The translations under genes and the position numbers were made by a program. Positions 17,383 to 26,286 of a DNA stretch of 64,000 nt are shown one piece after another. The stretch comes from Streptomyces achromogenes. Lineage in GTDB: Bacteria; Actinomycetota; Actinomycetes; Streptomycetales; Streptomycetaceae. Position 1 is the first letter of the stretch. Each line of letters begins with the position of its first letter. The notes below the pieces were generated by a model. It was given only the letters and a program-made list of their open reading frames with translations. It was not told where the DNA came from and searched no databases. The stretch lies in contig NZ_JAUSYH010000001.1 of assembly GCF_030816715.1 (NCBI RefSeq), positions 8,680,001-8,744,000 of the forward strand, read 5' to 3'.

Positions 17383-17814
17383 TTACGAAGTGACTTTGTA
17401 GACGTCGGAGCAGAGCAGGCCCTCACTGTTGTTTCCGATGCAAGCCCAGTACGTGTAGGACTTGTCCTCGGCGAGATCCCGGTGCGCGGTGGCGGTGTAC
17501 GGAGACGCGTGGCCGGCCGTGTTCGCGATGAGATACGGGTCGGCTGTCACGTAGCCGGAGATGCCGTAGCCGTCGGCCTTGGAGTCGGTCGCAGTCAGCG
17601 TGTCCCCGTTGGCCGTCCACTTGACGGTGCCGGCGGTGGTGCCACCGGATTTGATGGTGATGGTGCGAGAGCCGTCACTCTGCAGCGCACCGACGGAGAA
17701 CGTGGCGTTCGGGGCGGCCGAGGCGGAACCCGCGCCCATCGTCAATGCGGTGCCCGTCACGAGAGCGGCAGTGGCAAGGACGGTTACGGTCCGCTTGCGA
17801 ATGGAAGTGTTCAT
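17383..17814 (-). CDS. Small secreted protein, unknown
   Basis: A 143-aa protein with a clear signal peptide (MNTSIRKRTVTVLATAALV, ending SASA-AP near residue 34). The Ser/Thr-rich mature domain of about 110 residues looks beta-rich (ITIKSGGTTAGTVKWTANG, then YTYWACIGNNSEGLLCSDVY). Two cysteines near the C-terminus may form a disulfide. The start follows GGGGGAAAG directly. Similar small exported Streptomyces proteins exist, but no function can be given. Confidence 0.7.
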   Translation of the reverse strand: MNTSIRKRTVTVLATAALVTGTALTMGAGSASAAPNATFSVGALQSDGSRTITIKSGGTTAGTVKWTANGDTLTATDSKADGYGISGYVTADPYLIANTAGHASPYTATAHRDLAEDKSYTYWACIGNNSEGLLCSDVYKVTS

Positions 17815-18133
17815 CTTTCCCCCAAACATGCTGGGGCCGTGGTTGCGGCACCCAGGCGTTTCCTATGGACGATCACGGAGACCGAACCTAGCGGGCTCGT
17901 GCCGAGCCCAGTGGGACAGTCGACGCAAAACCAGGATCTGTGGACTCAATGCCAAGACTCTGTCGACCCATTGCGTCTGGTGGCCGAGCCTGCTGTGCAG
18001 CCGCTGCAATGTGACGACGCATCGCAGTTGGCAAATCAGCACGCTTGTCGGCAGACGACGCTGTCGTTGCTCTGTGGTTACTCTGCGGAGCGGTCAGTTG
18101 TGATCATCTGCTGCGGGGACGCTACGTGAGCTG
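17815..18133 (+). other. Possible transposon-end region before the TnsB-like remnant
   Basis: 319 nt of lower-GC spacer. It has several similar short motifs, CAGTCGACGCAA (17916 area), TGTCGACCCATTGCGTC (about 17957) and GACGACGCATCGCA (about 18013), in mixed orientation just upstream of a transposase remnant. TnsB-type elements bind several short repeats at their ends, so these may be remains of one end. This is suggestive only. Confidence 0.3.
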
Positions 18134-19321
18134 GTGATGTGGGGCAGTGAGTCCGAAGGTGGATGGCCAGGTCCGTTCCGACGCGTGTGTGAACGCACGC
18201 TGATCCGCCTGTCAGCGCCGCACGTTGACGAACTGGTGGTTGCCTGCGCGGACGGCCGCTGGACACGACGCAGGACCGGCCGGGTCGTCCGGCCGGAGAT
18301 CCGGGAGGCGATCCTCGCCGTTCGGCAGGAGTCGGTGCGGCGCTCCCGGATCTCCATGCGGGGCAAGCACCGCCTGCTGCACCAGTACATGGCCGAGCGG
18401 TTCCCCGACTTCCCGACGAAGGACATCTCCAGCTGCGACACCCTGACCCGGATCCGGCGGGAGTGGTTCGGGCCGGGCGGCGCCCGCCAGCGGCATCTAG
18501 GGACGGCGGAGATGCTGGACGACACCGGGCCCCGGGTGGTGGTGCACCGCCCGGGCCAGGTGGTCGCGCTGGACTCGACGCCCCTGCCGGTCAAGCTCCG
18601 CGAGAGCGTCTTCGGCGAGCCGGTCTCGGTGATGCTCACGCTGGCCCTGGACGTCTACACGCACTCATGCTGCGCATTCCGCCTGACGATGGTCTCGGAC
18701 ACCTCGGTGGACATCGCGATGCTGCTGCGGGACGTGATGATGCCGCTGCCCGTGCGGGAGGGCTGGGGCGAGGAGATGGAGTGGCCCTACCCCGGGGTTC
18801 CCTGGGAACGTCGCGGTCCGCAGAGGCCTCGCAGTCCATCTCGTCCAGCCGGCCACGGGCATGTCGTTGAACGAGGCGGGAGCCTATCTCGGCATCGCAT
18901 CCCTCCTACTTGGATGGCCGCCTGGGGGAGGTTCCGCCCCTTGGAGGAGCGCTTGTACGGTCGCCGAGCCGAACTGTCCATGCTGTTCCAACGTCTCACC
19001 GATCACGTCGCTGACCAGCCGGCCGTGGACTACGCCGCCCGACGGAAAGGCTTCGAGAACTGGACTCTCCCCGTGTCGGACCTGCAGAGGATCGTCGAGA
19101 ACTACCCCAGCAGACGCCGACTCATCGTCGGCGGCTCCCAGGGAGGGGCTCGGGTCCGCGTCGGCTTCTCCGCCCTGGTCTGGTCCCGGCTCACCGGCAG
19201 CGAGTGGCGTCTGGCACGTCCAGGCGAACGCCCCGCTGAACGCGGCCGACCCGGCCACCTTCTACGGCGGCGACCGCACCGGATACACCGACTACCGCAC
19301 CTCGACGCGGCACAGAAGTGA
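18134..19321 (+). pseudogene. TnsB-like transposase fused to TniQ-like remnant (decayed transposon)
   Basis: The first 215 or so residues match the DDE integrase class used by Tn7/Tn5053-like elements: basic N-terminal helices, then VVALDSTPLPVKL with the first catalytic Asp, LTLALDVYTHSCCAFRL and MMPLPVREGW. It stops before the rest of the DDE core. From about 18860 the sequence is TniQ-like. MSLNEAGAYLGI lies in one frame; the continuation PPTWMAAWGRFRPLEERL, VDYAARRKGFENWTLPVSDL and WSRLTGSEWR lies in another, so there is both a deletion junction and a frameshift. The AAA+ TnsC/TniB gene is missing. The element is dead. Confidence 0.75.
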
Positions 19322-19518
19322 CATGGCACCGGCGCGCGACCCGTCGCGCGCCGGTAGAGGCGCCACTTGAGGGTGAAGGGACGGGGTAAGTCGATCAAAG
19401 GGGTTGGGGTAAGAGTGCCAGGCCGGTCTCGCAGAGGTGTGCATCTCCTGGTGAGTGGCGTGGTCTGCCGGCCCGCGACGAGTAGGCTGATCGTTCGTCA
19501 TCGGACGGGGAGGCCGGC

Positions 19519-19959
19519 GTGGACTATGGGGACAAGCTCTTCTGGCTCTCGGTTGTGATTCAACGCAAGTACGCGCAGATCTGCGCCGAGTTCGACCTGA
19601 CCCCCTCGCAGGCCACGCTGCTCTGCGCAGTCAGGAACGAGCCGCGGCAGATGGCTGACCTCGCCGCGTCGTTGGGTATGACCAAGAACGCATTGAGCCA
19701 GCTGGTCGATCGCACCGCGCGGCGCGAGTTGGTCGGCCGGGCAAGCTCGGCGCAGGATCGACGGGTCGTCATGCTCAGAGCGACGCCCACGGGGAAGGTG
19801 CTCGGCGAGGCCGTTTACGCCGAGGTCGCCAAGCGCCTGCCCGAGATCGCGAGGAACCTCGACGCGGACGATCAGCGCGACTTCGAGCGCGTGGCCACCG
19901 CCATCGTGGACACCTCGGACCTCTCTTCGCCCACCTCGAACCAACCCATCACACCGTGA
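19519..19959 (+). CDS. MarR-family transcriptional regulator
   Basis: A 146-aa regulator with a winged helix: LTPSQATLLCAVRNEPRQMA, then LAASLGMTKNALSQLVDRTA (recognition helix, about residues 55-75) and the wing SAQDRRVVMLRATPTGK. It starts at GTG. The NmrA-type gene follows, and between them lie two MarR-type palindromes, so this regulator probably represses that gene and responds to an electrophile or oxidant. A TAGGCT -10 box at 19483 may drive it. Confidence 0.9.
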   Translation: MDYGDKLFWLSVVIQRKYAQICAEFDLTPSQATLLCAVRNEPRQMADLAASLGMTKNALSQLVDRTARRELVGRASSAQDRRVVMLRATPTGKVLGEAVYAEVAKRLPEIARNLDADDQRDFERVATAIVDTSDLSSPTSNQPITP

Positions 19960-19983
19960 GGTTGCTACATCCGCACGTTGACG

Positions 19984-20022
19984 TAGTTCATGCCATGAAC
20001 TAGTTTCGTTCATGCCGTGAAC
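19984..20022 (+). promoter_or_regulatory. Two tandem MarR operators before the NmrA gene
   Basis: Site 1 (19984-20002) is a perfect palindrome, TAGTTCATG-C-CATGAACTA. Site 2 (20008-20022) is GTTCATG-C-CGTGAAC with one mismatch. The centres are 22 bp apart, about two helical turns, so dimers would bind on one face. The second site ends 18 nt before the ATG. Confidence 0.75.
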
Positions 20023-20040
20023 CAGTGAAGGGTGGCAGCG

Positions 20041-20931
20041 ATGAGCACACAGACGACCGGCACGATCGCAGTCTTAGGCGCGACGGGGCAACAGGGCGGG
20101 GCGGTGGTCGACGCGCTGCTGGACCACAAGGCGCGGGTGCGGGCTTTGGTCCGCAACCCGCAGTCCGACCGGGCTCAGGCGCTGGCCGTCCGCGGCGTCG
20201 AGCTGGCGGCCATCCGGGCCGACGACCCGGCGTCGCTGGCCGCCGCGCTGGCGTCGGTCGAGGGGTTCTACTTCATGACCCCGGAGGCGAACAGCCTCGA
20301 AGAGGTCGAGGCGGAGATCCGCATCGGTACCGCGCTCGTCGACGCGGCGGTCGAGGCGGGCGTCCCGCACGTCGTGTTCAACTCGGTCTTCGGAGCGGAC
20401 CGGGAGTCGGGTGTGCCGCACCACGACTCGAAGCACTGGATCGAGGAGCACCTGAGGAAGTCCGGCCTGAGGGCCGCGATGGTTCGCGCGACCGCATTCA
20501 TGGAGAACTTCGCGAGCGTGATGGCACCGAGCCTGGAGCATGGGGAGATCGTGCTGAGGCTGCCGCTGCCGGAGGACGTCGCCCTGAAGATGATCTCGGT
20601 CAGGGACATCGGCCGGGTCGCCGCCGCGCTCCTGCTCGGCACCGCGGAGGCGCCCGGCGGAGCCGTCGAGCTCGTCGGCGACGAGCTGACGGGCCCCCAG
20701 ATCGCCGCGGCGTTCGGCGCGCGCGCCGGGCTCCCGGCACGGTACGAGACCCTCCCGTTGAGCGTGCTTCCCAACGACCTCGACAAGGCGATGTTCCGCC
20801 AGTTCGCGAAGGCGCCGGAATATCCTTCGGACCTCGCGGTGGTGCGCTCGATCGAGCCGGCCACCCTGGACCTGGTCGAGTGGATCCGAGCTACCGGCTG
20901 GACCGCGCCCACAAACGTGGCTGGTTCCTGA
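20041..20931 (+). CDS. NmrA/YtfG-type NAD(P)-binding protein (TTA codon)
   Basis: A 296-aa atypical short-chain dehydrogenase with the Rossmann motif VLGATGQQGGAVVDALL at residues 11-27 and RDIGRVAAALL near residue 185. NmrA-like proteins sense NADP(H) or reduce quinones. ATG at 20041 was preferred over the upstream GTG because AAGGG sits 8 nt before it. Codon 12 is TTA (20074-20076), rare in this GC-rich genome, so translation may depend on the bldA tRNA. It is probably repressed by the MarR protein upstream. Confidence 0.85.
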   Translation: MSTQTTGTIAVLGATGQQGGAVVDALLDHKARVRALVRNPQSDRAQALAVRGVELAAIRADDPASLAAALASVEGFYFMTPEANSLEEVEAEIRIGTALVDAAVEAGVPHVVFNSVFGADRESGVPHHDSKHWIEEHLRKSGLRAAMVRATAFMENFASVMAPSLEHGEIVLRLPLPEDVALKMISVRDIGRVAAALLLGTAEAPGGAVELVGDELTGPQIAAAFGARAGLPARYETLPLSVLPNDLDKAMFRQFAKAPEYPSDLAVVRSIEPATLDLVEWIRATGWTAPTNVAGS

Positions 20932-21036
20932 GCCTCCGGCCGCGATGAACGCCCCGCGATCGTGCCCACGGTCTCGGCGCTCTGGGCACGGCAACGCATC
21001 CGCCAACGGTTGAAGTAGTCACGAAGCGCCCGGGGC

Positions 21037-21189
21037 GTGCCCAAGGCCGACACCGGCACACTGGTTGTCGAGAGGCCGCCGGTCGACGGCGAGGTAAAGA
21101 TCCACGTCCAGGCGGCCCCGGGCCGCCAACCAAAAGACTTCACCGACTACGCCCGCGAGGCCGCCGCGTCGGCGTCTGGACCCGTATAG
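21037..21189 (+). pseudogene. C-terminal remnant of an NmrA-family gene
   Basis: About 50 codons ending at 21189. The tail QPKDFTDYAREAAAS resembles the end of NmrA-type proteins (compare APRNFEDYVVRAAAAGAW at the end of the gene at 24285). The Rossmann region is missing, so this is a fragment rather than a gene. The rest of 20932-21361 shows no supported feature. Confidence 0.4.
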
Positions 21190-21361
21190 CGGATGGCAGG
21201 AATAGGCTTGACCGTGTGTCAGCGGCCAGTTCGGAATCACCACGTACGGCCAGGTGTGATGTCACTCTTGCCTACGGCCCGGGCTCGACGTCCGACCCGA
21301 TCGGTCACATGCGGAGGAACGCGACCGGTTGTCGGGCCACGTCAGTGCCAGGCACAGGCGA

Positions 21362-22252
21362 TCAGCTGTCCGCGGAGTGGGCGTCGGCAAGGGCCTCGCC
21401 GAAGAGCCGTCCGGCGAGTTCCACGCAGCGCATCCGGGCAGGAGAGAAGTCGTAAGGCATCTTGGTGATCGCTGCGGCGGCACTCATCTCTGTGCCCTCC
21501 TCCCCTTTCAGGTCGGCGTCGTAGATCTCGAAGATCTTCTCCTCGGCCGCGTCGAGACCAGCTGCCTCGATGGCCTGATTCAGGGCCATTTGGTGAGCGC
21601 ATCGCTGTACGGCGAGCTCTTCGACGCGCGGGTCGTCGGGTTCGACGCCGTCGTCGAGGGCGGCCTCGGCCGCCTCAAGACGGTCCTCCTCGGCCCGCAG
21701 GTCGGGGTGGGTGGCCAGCACGATGAACGTGCCGGCCTGGATGGCGGCGCCCAGCGGCCCGAAGATCCGTTCTGTGACTAGCAGGGCGTCCAGATCGGAG
21801 GGGCGCAACGCGCCCGGGGGCAGGTGGCTGAGCCGGCCCGTGACCAGTTCGGAGAGCAGCCCCAGCGGGCTGCCCACCGCCTGCAGGCGCTGGACAGCCG
21901 CGCGCCGACGTTTGATGGCGGCCTCCTGCGCCGCCAAGGTTTCCTCCAGCCTGCTCAGGACCGACTCGATATCCGGGGCTTGGTCCAGGGCTTCGTCTCC
22001 AGCTTCGTCCCGGGCTTCGCCGAAGGCGGCCCGCATGTCGTCCAGGCTGATACCGGCATCAGCCATCTTGCGGATCCACAGCAGGCGGGTCATGTCGTCA
22101 TAGCCGTAGCGGCGGCGGCCGTCCCCGCCGCGCTCGGGCTCCGGCAGCAGACCGATCTCGTGGTAGTGGCGGATGGCGCGTGGGGTGATCCCGGCGAACG
22201 CAGCGGCGTCACCGATCTTGACCTGCCGGGGAGGCGTGAGGGAGGGGTACAT
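21362..22252 (-). CDS. MerR-family transcriptional regulator
   Basis: A 296-aa regulator. The N-terminal MerR helix-turn-helix (VKIGDAAAFAGITPRAIRHY, residues 11-30) and wing (RRYGYDDMTRLLWIRKM) lead into a coiled coil (LEETLAAQEAAIKRRRAAV, about residues 113-131) and a C-terminal effector domain of about 150 residues. There are no conserved metal cysteines, so it is more likely a multidrug or redox-type sensor of the large-C-terminal class. A 9-bp palindrome 41 bp upstream is the likely operator. No target gene is obvious next to it. Confidence 0.9.
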   Translation of the reverse strand: MYPSLTPPRQVKIGDAAAFAGITPRAIRHYHEIGLLPEPERGGDGRRRYGYDDMTRLLWIRKMADAGISLDDMRAAFGEARDEAGDEALDQAPDIESVLSRLEETLAAQEAAIKRRRAAVQRLQAVGSPLGLLSELVTGRLSHLPPGALRPSDLDALLVTERIFGPLGAAIQAGTFIVLATHPDLRAEEDRLEAAEAALDDGVEPDDPRVEELAVQRCAHQMALNQAIEAAGLDAAEEKIFEIYDADLKGEEGTEMSAAAAITKMPYDFSPARMRCVELAGRLFGEALADAHSADS

Positions 22253-22292
22253 CGCAGACGGAGCCTTTCGTGCTGTGGTGCCCCGACCCCAC

Positions 22293-22313
22293 CACATGCC
22301 GCTACGGCATGTG
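22293..22313. promoter_or_regulatory. Candidate MerR operator
   Basis: A perfect inverted repeat CACATGCCG-CTA-CGGCATGTG upstream of the MerR start codon. MerR proteins bind such dyads between -35 and -10 with about 19 bp between elements, and this 21-bp dyad has the right size. Confidence 0.5.
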
Positions 22314-22580
22314 CAACAACCCCATCCAGGTGCCACCGGAGCCAGGCCCTAGCTGCCGCCGGGACCGATCAAGAACAACGAACCATCCGGGAACGCAGAG
22401 TGACCACCGGCGGCCGGATAGCTCCCCGCCGAGTGGCCGCCGCTGGGGAATTCCCACTGACGGCCGACAACCGTGCCGGCCATCCGCAACGTTGCTCGGC
22501 GCGTCTCTGACCGCTGAGGCCTTGTTTCCGTCTGACCAGAGGCGGATCAACTTCATGGACATATGGTCGGCTACCTCATG

Positions 22581-22641
22581 TCTCACCGAATCTGATCCAC
22601 CGCAGTTCAGCGCCGCTCAGCATGGATCAGATTCGGTGAGA
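22581..22641. repeat. Perfect 19-bp inverted repeat
   Basis: The left arm TCTCACCGAATCTGATCCA (22581-22599) pairs exactly with the right arm at 22623-22641 around a 23-nt loop. The arms are close to 50 percent GC, unlike the surroundings. It could be a strong terminator-like hairpin, a pair of mobile-element ends or a recombination site. The rest of 22253-22752 holds no gene I can support. Confidence 0.8.
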
Positions 22642-22752
22642 AGCTCACAGTCCTTCCGGACTTGAGGACTGCGTTTCCGCTGGTCGGGCATAGGGTCGGC
22701 GATCCCGTGGGAGTGGTGGCCTGTCGTGCTGTTGCTGCCCGGGAGGTCGTGG

Positions 22753-23128
22753 ATGCCATCGGCGGTTGGGCTGTTGGAACAGCGTGAGCTGGGTGCTCGC
22801 CGTCGTGTTGACGAGTTGCGGGAGGAAACCGACCGTGTCCAGGCCGAGTTGGCCGTGGCCGAGCGGGAATGGAAGGAGTGGGCCATCGCCTGCTCGCGGG
22901 TCGGCGAGGTGCTGGCCCCTGTGGACGAGGGGGCAGGACCCCGCCCGGGCCGAGGGGACCGCGCCGGCCGCCGAGGAGCAGACCGGCGGGCCGGTCACTG
23001 CGGGCAGTGGTGCGGGCGGTGTCATCCCCATGGCGGCTCCCGCGACAGCCCGCCAAAACCCCCAAGCCGCTGTGTCAGATGCTCGGGCTACGGCTTCCCG
23101 CCGCCCATCGGCGGCGGCCCTGAACTGA
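22753..23128 (+). pseudogene. Frameshifted coiled-coil DNA-binding-type protein
   Basis: The start MPSAVGLLEQRELGARRRVD and the coiled coil (EETDRVQAELAVAEREWKEW) match the N-terminus of a family common in Streptomyces. Near 22940 the frame breaks: the Ala/Pro-rich continuation (DPARAEGTAPAAEEQTGG) lies one frame over and ends at 23128 without the expected C-terminal helix-turn-helix domain. So it is both frameshifted and truncated. Confidence 0.55.
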
Positions 23129-23173
23129 TCCCGGTTCCGTGGACTTCCTGATACCAGGTCTACGGTCCTGGCA

Positions 23174-24202
23174 TCAGGACCGCACACGAACGCCGGGAGG
23201 AGGAGCGGCGACGACGGGCAGTTCGGTGCCCGGAGGCCGCAGGGGCGGGACGGTCGGCCGCTCGGGAACGACCGTACCGGTGCGCCGGAACCGGCTCGGG
23301 CTGACGCCTCGGATCCGTTTGAACGCTGCGCTGAACGCGAACGCGTCGGAGTAGCCCACGGTGCGGCCGATCTCCGCGACGGTCGCCGCCTCACGTTCGG
23401 CCAGCAGGTCCGCCGCGAGCGTCATGCGCCAGCGGGTGAGGTAGGTCAGCGGCGGTTCGCCGACCAGGTCGGCGAACCGCTTCGCCAACGTGGAACGTGA
23501 CACTCCGGTCCGGTCGGCCAGCGAGGACACCGTCCACGGGGCCGCTGGTTCGGCGTGCAGCAGGCGCAGCGCGTCGCCGACCACCGGGTCCCGCTGGGCG
23601 GCGTACCAGGCGGGCGGCTCGCCGCCGGGCCGGTCGAAGTACTCGCGCAGCGCGCACACCAGCATCCAGTCCAGCAGCCGGTCGAGGACCACCTGCTGGC
23701 CCGGGGTGTCGGTGGCGACCTCGGCGGCGAGGTGGTCGAGTACGGCGTCGGTCCCGCCGCCGGACACGACGTGCAGCACGACGGGCAGTCCGTCCAGCAG
23801 CCTGCGGCTGATCTCGCCGCGTACCGGGTAGGCGCCGACGATCAGCGTCGTCGCGCCGTCGCCGGCGTCGCCGTCGCAGTCGTTCCAGCCGAGCCGGTGC
23901 CGGGTCCCGCCCTGCTCGGGCGTCGCGCAGTGCTCGCCGCACGCGATCGGTTCGGCCCGGGTGCCGACCTCGTCGACGAAGGTGAACGGTGCGGGGCCCC
24001 GCACGATGACCGTCTCGCCGGCGCGGAGCTGTTCGGGCGGGCGGTGCTCCGGCACGATCCAGCCCGCCCCGCCGAGGACGGTGCACAACGTCAGCGGCGC
24101 GCCGTCCACGAAGTGCAACGCCCAGGGCGGGGACAGGATCGAGTTGCCGAACAACGAGCCCTGGGCCCGCATCCCGCGGAAGAGGTCACCGAACGCGTCC
24201 AC
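23174..24202 (-). CDS. AraC-family regulator with cupin N-terminus
   Basis: A 342-aa regulator with an N-terminal cupin (AraC_binding_2 type; PWALHFVDGAPLTLCTVLGG near residue 25, PVVLHVVSGG near 140). The C-terminal double helix-turn-helix includes SLADRTGVSRSTLAKRFADL and the signature GYSDAFAFSAAFKRIRGVSP (about residues 295-314). It is divergent from an NAD(P)-binding oxidoreductase gene 82 nt away, the usual arrangement for this subfamily, and probably controls it. Confidence 0.9.
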   Translation of the reverse strand: MDAFGDLFRGMRAQGSLFGNSILSPPWALHFVDGAPLTLCTVLGGAGWIVPEHRPPEQLRAGETVIVRGPAPFTFVDEVGTRAEPIACGEHCATPEQGGTRHRLGWNDCDGDAGDGATTLIVGAYPVRGEISRRLLDGLPVVLHVVSGGGTDAVLDHLAAEVATDTPGQQVVLDRLLDWMLVCALREYFDRPGGEPPAWYAAQRDPVVGDALRLLHAEPAAPWTVSSLADRTGVSRSTLAKRFADLVGEPPLTYLTRWRMTLAADLLAEREAATVAEIGRTVGYSDAFAFSAAFKRIRGVSPSRFRRTGTVVPERPTVPPLRPPGTELPVVAAPPPGVRVRS

Positions 24203-24284
24203 CCCACCGAGGTTAGACGATCACACATGCGATCCGGCTTTTCACCTATGTATTCGTCCGATCAGACGCCGTTGAATCGCTGTC

Positions 24285-25121
24285 ATGAGCAACGACACCA
24301 CCCTCGTCCTCGGCGCCACCGGCAAGACCGGCCGACGGGTCGCCGCCCGGTTGCGGCTGCGCGGCACGCAGGTGCGCGCCGCCTCCCGATCCAGCCGGAC
24401 CCGCTTCGACTGGTCCGACCCCGACGGCTGGGATTCGGCCCTGCAGGGCATCACCTCCGCCTACGTGGTACCCCCGCCCGTGCCCGGACCGGTACACGAG
24501 TTCGTGGCGCGGGCCGAGGCCGCCGGCGTGCAGCGCCTTGTTCTGCTCTCCGGGCACGGCGCCGACGCCTGGGGCGACTCCACGTTCGGCCTGGACATGC
24601 GCTCGGCCGAAGACGCCGTGCGCGGCTCGGCACTGGAGTGGACCGTCCTGCGGCCGTCGAACTTCAACCAGAACTTCGACGAGGACCTCTTCCACGCCCC
24701 GCTGGTCGCCGGCGAACTGGCGCTCCCGGCCGGTGCTGTCCCCGAGCCGTTCATCGACCTGGAGGACGTCGCCGACGCCGCGGCCGCGGTGCTGGCCGAG
24801 CCCGGCCGGCACGCCGGGCGGATCTACGAGCTGACCGGGCCGCGCGCGCTGACCTTCGAGGAGGCCGTCGAGCTGATCTCCCGGGCGTCCGGACTGCCCA
24901 TGACCTACAAGCGGCTTTCCCCCGCCGAGTACACCGCGGCGCTGGTCGCGGAGGGGTGGGGCGAGGACGACGCGCACCACGTCGCCGAGATGTTCGTGTT
25001 GATGGAGCGCGGGGTGATTGCCGAAACGACGGACGGTATCGCCACCGTGTTGGGGCGAGCGCCCCGGAACTTCGAGGACTACGTGGTGCGGGCCGCGGCA
25101 GCGGGAGCCTGGCGGCCATGA
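24285..25121 (+). CDS. NmrA-family NAD(P)-binding oxidoreductase
   Basis: A 278-aa protein with Rossmann motif LVLGATGKTGRRVAARL (residues 7-23), LLSGHGAD, TVLRPSNFNQNF and the family ending APRNFEDYV. It is probably a quinone or electrophile reductase under the divergent AraC regulator. The ribosome site is weak and the leader short. Confidence 0.85.
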   Translation: MSNDTTLVLGATGKTGRRVAARLRLRGTQVRAASRSSRTRFDWSDPDGWDSALQGITSAYVVPPPVPGPVHEFVARAEAAGVQRLVLLSGHGADAWGDSTFGLDMRSAEDAVRGSALEWTVLRPSNFNQNFDEDLFHAPLVAGELALPAGAVPEPFIDLEDVADAAAAVLAEPGRHAGRIYELTGPRALTFEEAVELISRASGLPMTYKRLSPAEYTAALVAEGWGEDDAHHVAEMFVLMERGVIAETTDGIATVLGRAPRNFEDYVVRAAAAGAWRP

Positions 25122-25305
25122 CCTCTCGGGCGGCCGTCCAGCGGCTGCGCCGGACTCCGGCGGTGGGGGTGTTGCGCGCCGGGGTGGTCTCCCAACGGTT
25201 GTTGCCACGCATCCGGTCCGCGCTGTCAGGCCGCCGTGATCGCGGTGAGCGAACGGAGCGAAACCTCCATCCACCGTCACGCCAGCATCTTCTGAAAGGA
25301 CCGCA

Positions 25306-25734
25306 ATGAGCACCGCCACCAGCCGGCTGACCGCCGAGGATCTCGAGTTCCTCGGACGCCCCCTGCACGGGTTCCTGTCCGTGGCCGGGGGAACGCAGCC
25401 GCCACAGCCCCGGCCAGTGTGGTTCGAGGCCACCGCAGAGGGGACGATCCAGTTCTTCACGGAGCCGGGCTCGCTGAAGGTGCGGCGCCTGCACCGCGAC
25501 CCCCGCGCCTCGATCGTTGTCGCGGCCCCGGTAGGTGAGCGTGAGCGCTGGGTGTCCGTCGTCGGCCGCACCACGATGGCGGCCGACGGAGCGCACGACC
25601 TGTGTTCCCGCCTCGCCGCTCGCTACTGGGACCTCGACGACCAGGGCCGGGCCCACGACCTCGCCATGATGCTGGCCGCTGACCCACTCCGCGTCGTCAT
25701 CCACCCGGAGACCGTGCACCGCTACGGGCACTGA
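25306..25734 (+). CDS. Pyridoxamine 5'-phosphate oxidase-family (PPOX) protein
   Basis: A 142-aa split-barrel flavin or F420-binding protein: LGRPLHGFLSVAGG, PRPVWFEATAEGTIQFFT, KVRRLHRDPRASIVVAAP and the ending PLRVVIHPETVHRYG. Small actinobacterial members use F420H2 or FMN to reduce varied substrates; the substrate is unknown. AAAGGACC precedes the ATG. The 180-nt gap to the NmrA gene carries an open frame with no family signal. Confidence 0.85.
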   Translation: MSTATSRLTAEDLEFLGRPLHGFLSVAGGTQPPQPRPVWFEATAEGTIQFFTEPGSLKVRRLHRDPRASIVVAAPVGERERWVSVVGRTTMAADGAHDLCSRLAARYWDLDDQGRAHDLAMMLAADPLRVVIHPETVHRYGH

Positions 25735-25738
25735 CCTC

Positions 25739-25950
25739 CAGCCGTAGACGCGGTCCCAGCCGGGGAAGTCCACGGGCGTTGACCGCCAGGAGATCCCGCC
25801 CGCCACGAGATAGCGGATCGCGTCCAGCATCTGCCGGTGGCAGTGCCCTTCGGGCTGCCCGCCCGGCCCTCCTGCCAGGCCGGCGTGGGCAACAGCGGCC
25901 GTACCACCGTCCACTCCTCGTCGCTCATGTCCGAGGGATACCGGCGCACC
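25739..25950 (-). pseudogene. IS5-family transposase N-terminal fragment
   Basis: Read on the reverse strand, YPSDMSDEEWTVVRPLLPTP and AWQEGRAG lie in one frame, and PEGHCHRQMLDAIRYLVAGG followed by ISWRSTPVDFPGWDRVYGW in another. This is the start of an IS5-type transposase (DDE, insertion element IS402-like) with a frameshift, cut off before the catalytic core. Confidence 0.75.
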
Positions 25951-26286
25951 CGGTCCGGATGATCTGCCGCGTTGCCGTACACGTGCGCGAGGCAATCGCA
26001 CGACACGACGGACGAGTTGAAGTCTGCGGGCGCGAGCGCGTACAACAACGACAACGGGGCCTCCTTGGACCGCTCGGTCAGGTTCACACCACCGAGCTAC
26101 CGTGTTCGAATTCCGCGGGGCGGGCGACGGCCGGTGGGCCGGCGACGGGCGTCGGTTCGCAGGTGGTCCGCACCGGCCCCGCCCGCTACCCGGCTGGAGG
26201 CATGACGATGACGCTTCCGCTGACCTGCGGCCTCTTGGCGCTAGCCTGGCGACCTGCCGCCTCACAGCGTCGAAGGAGTGCCCCGC

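Noticed and set aside
25118..25309. A 63-codon frame starting inside the end of the NmrA gene
   Set aside because: It has an overlap-type start but low-complexity Arg-rich content and no family signal. It is probably spacer.
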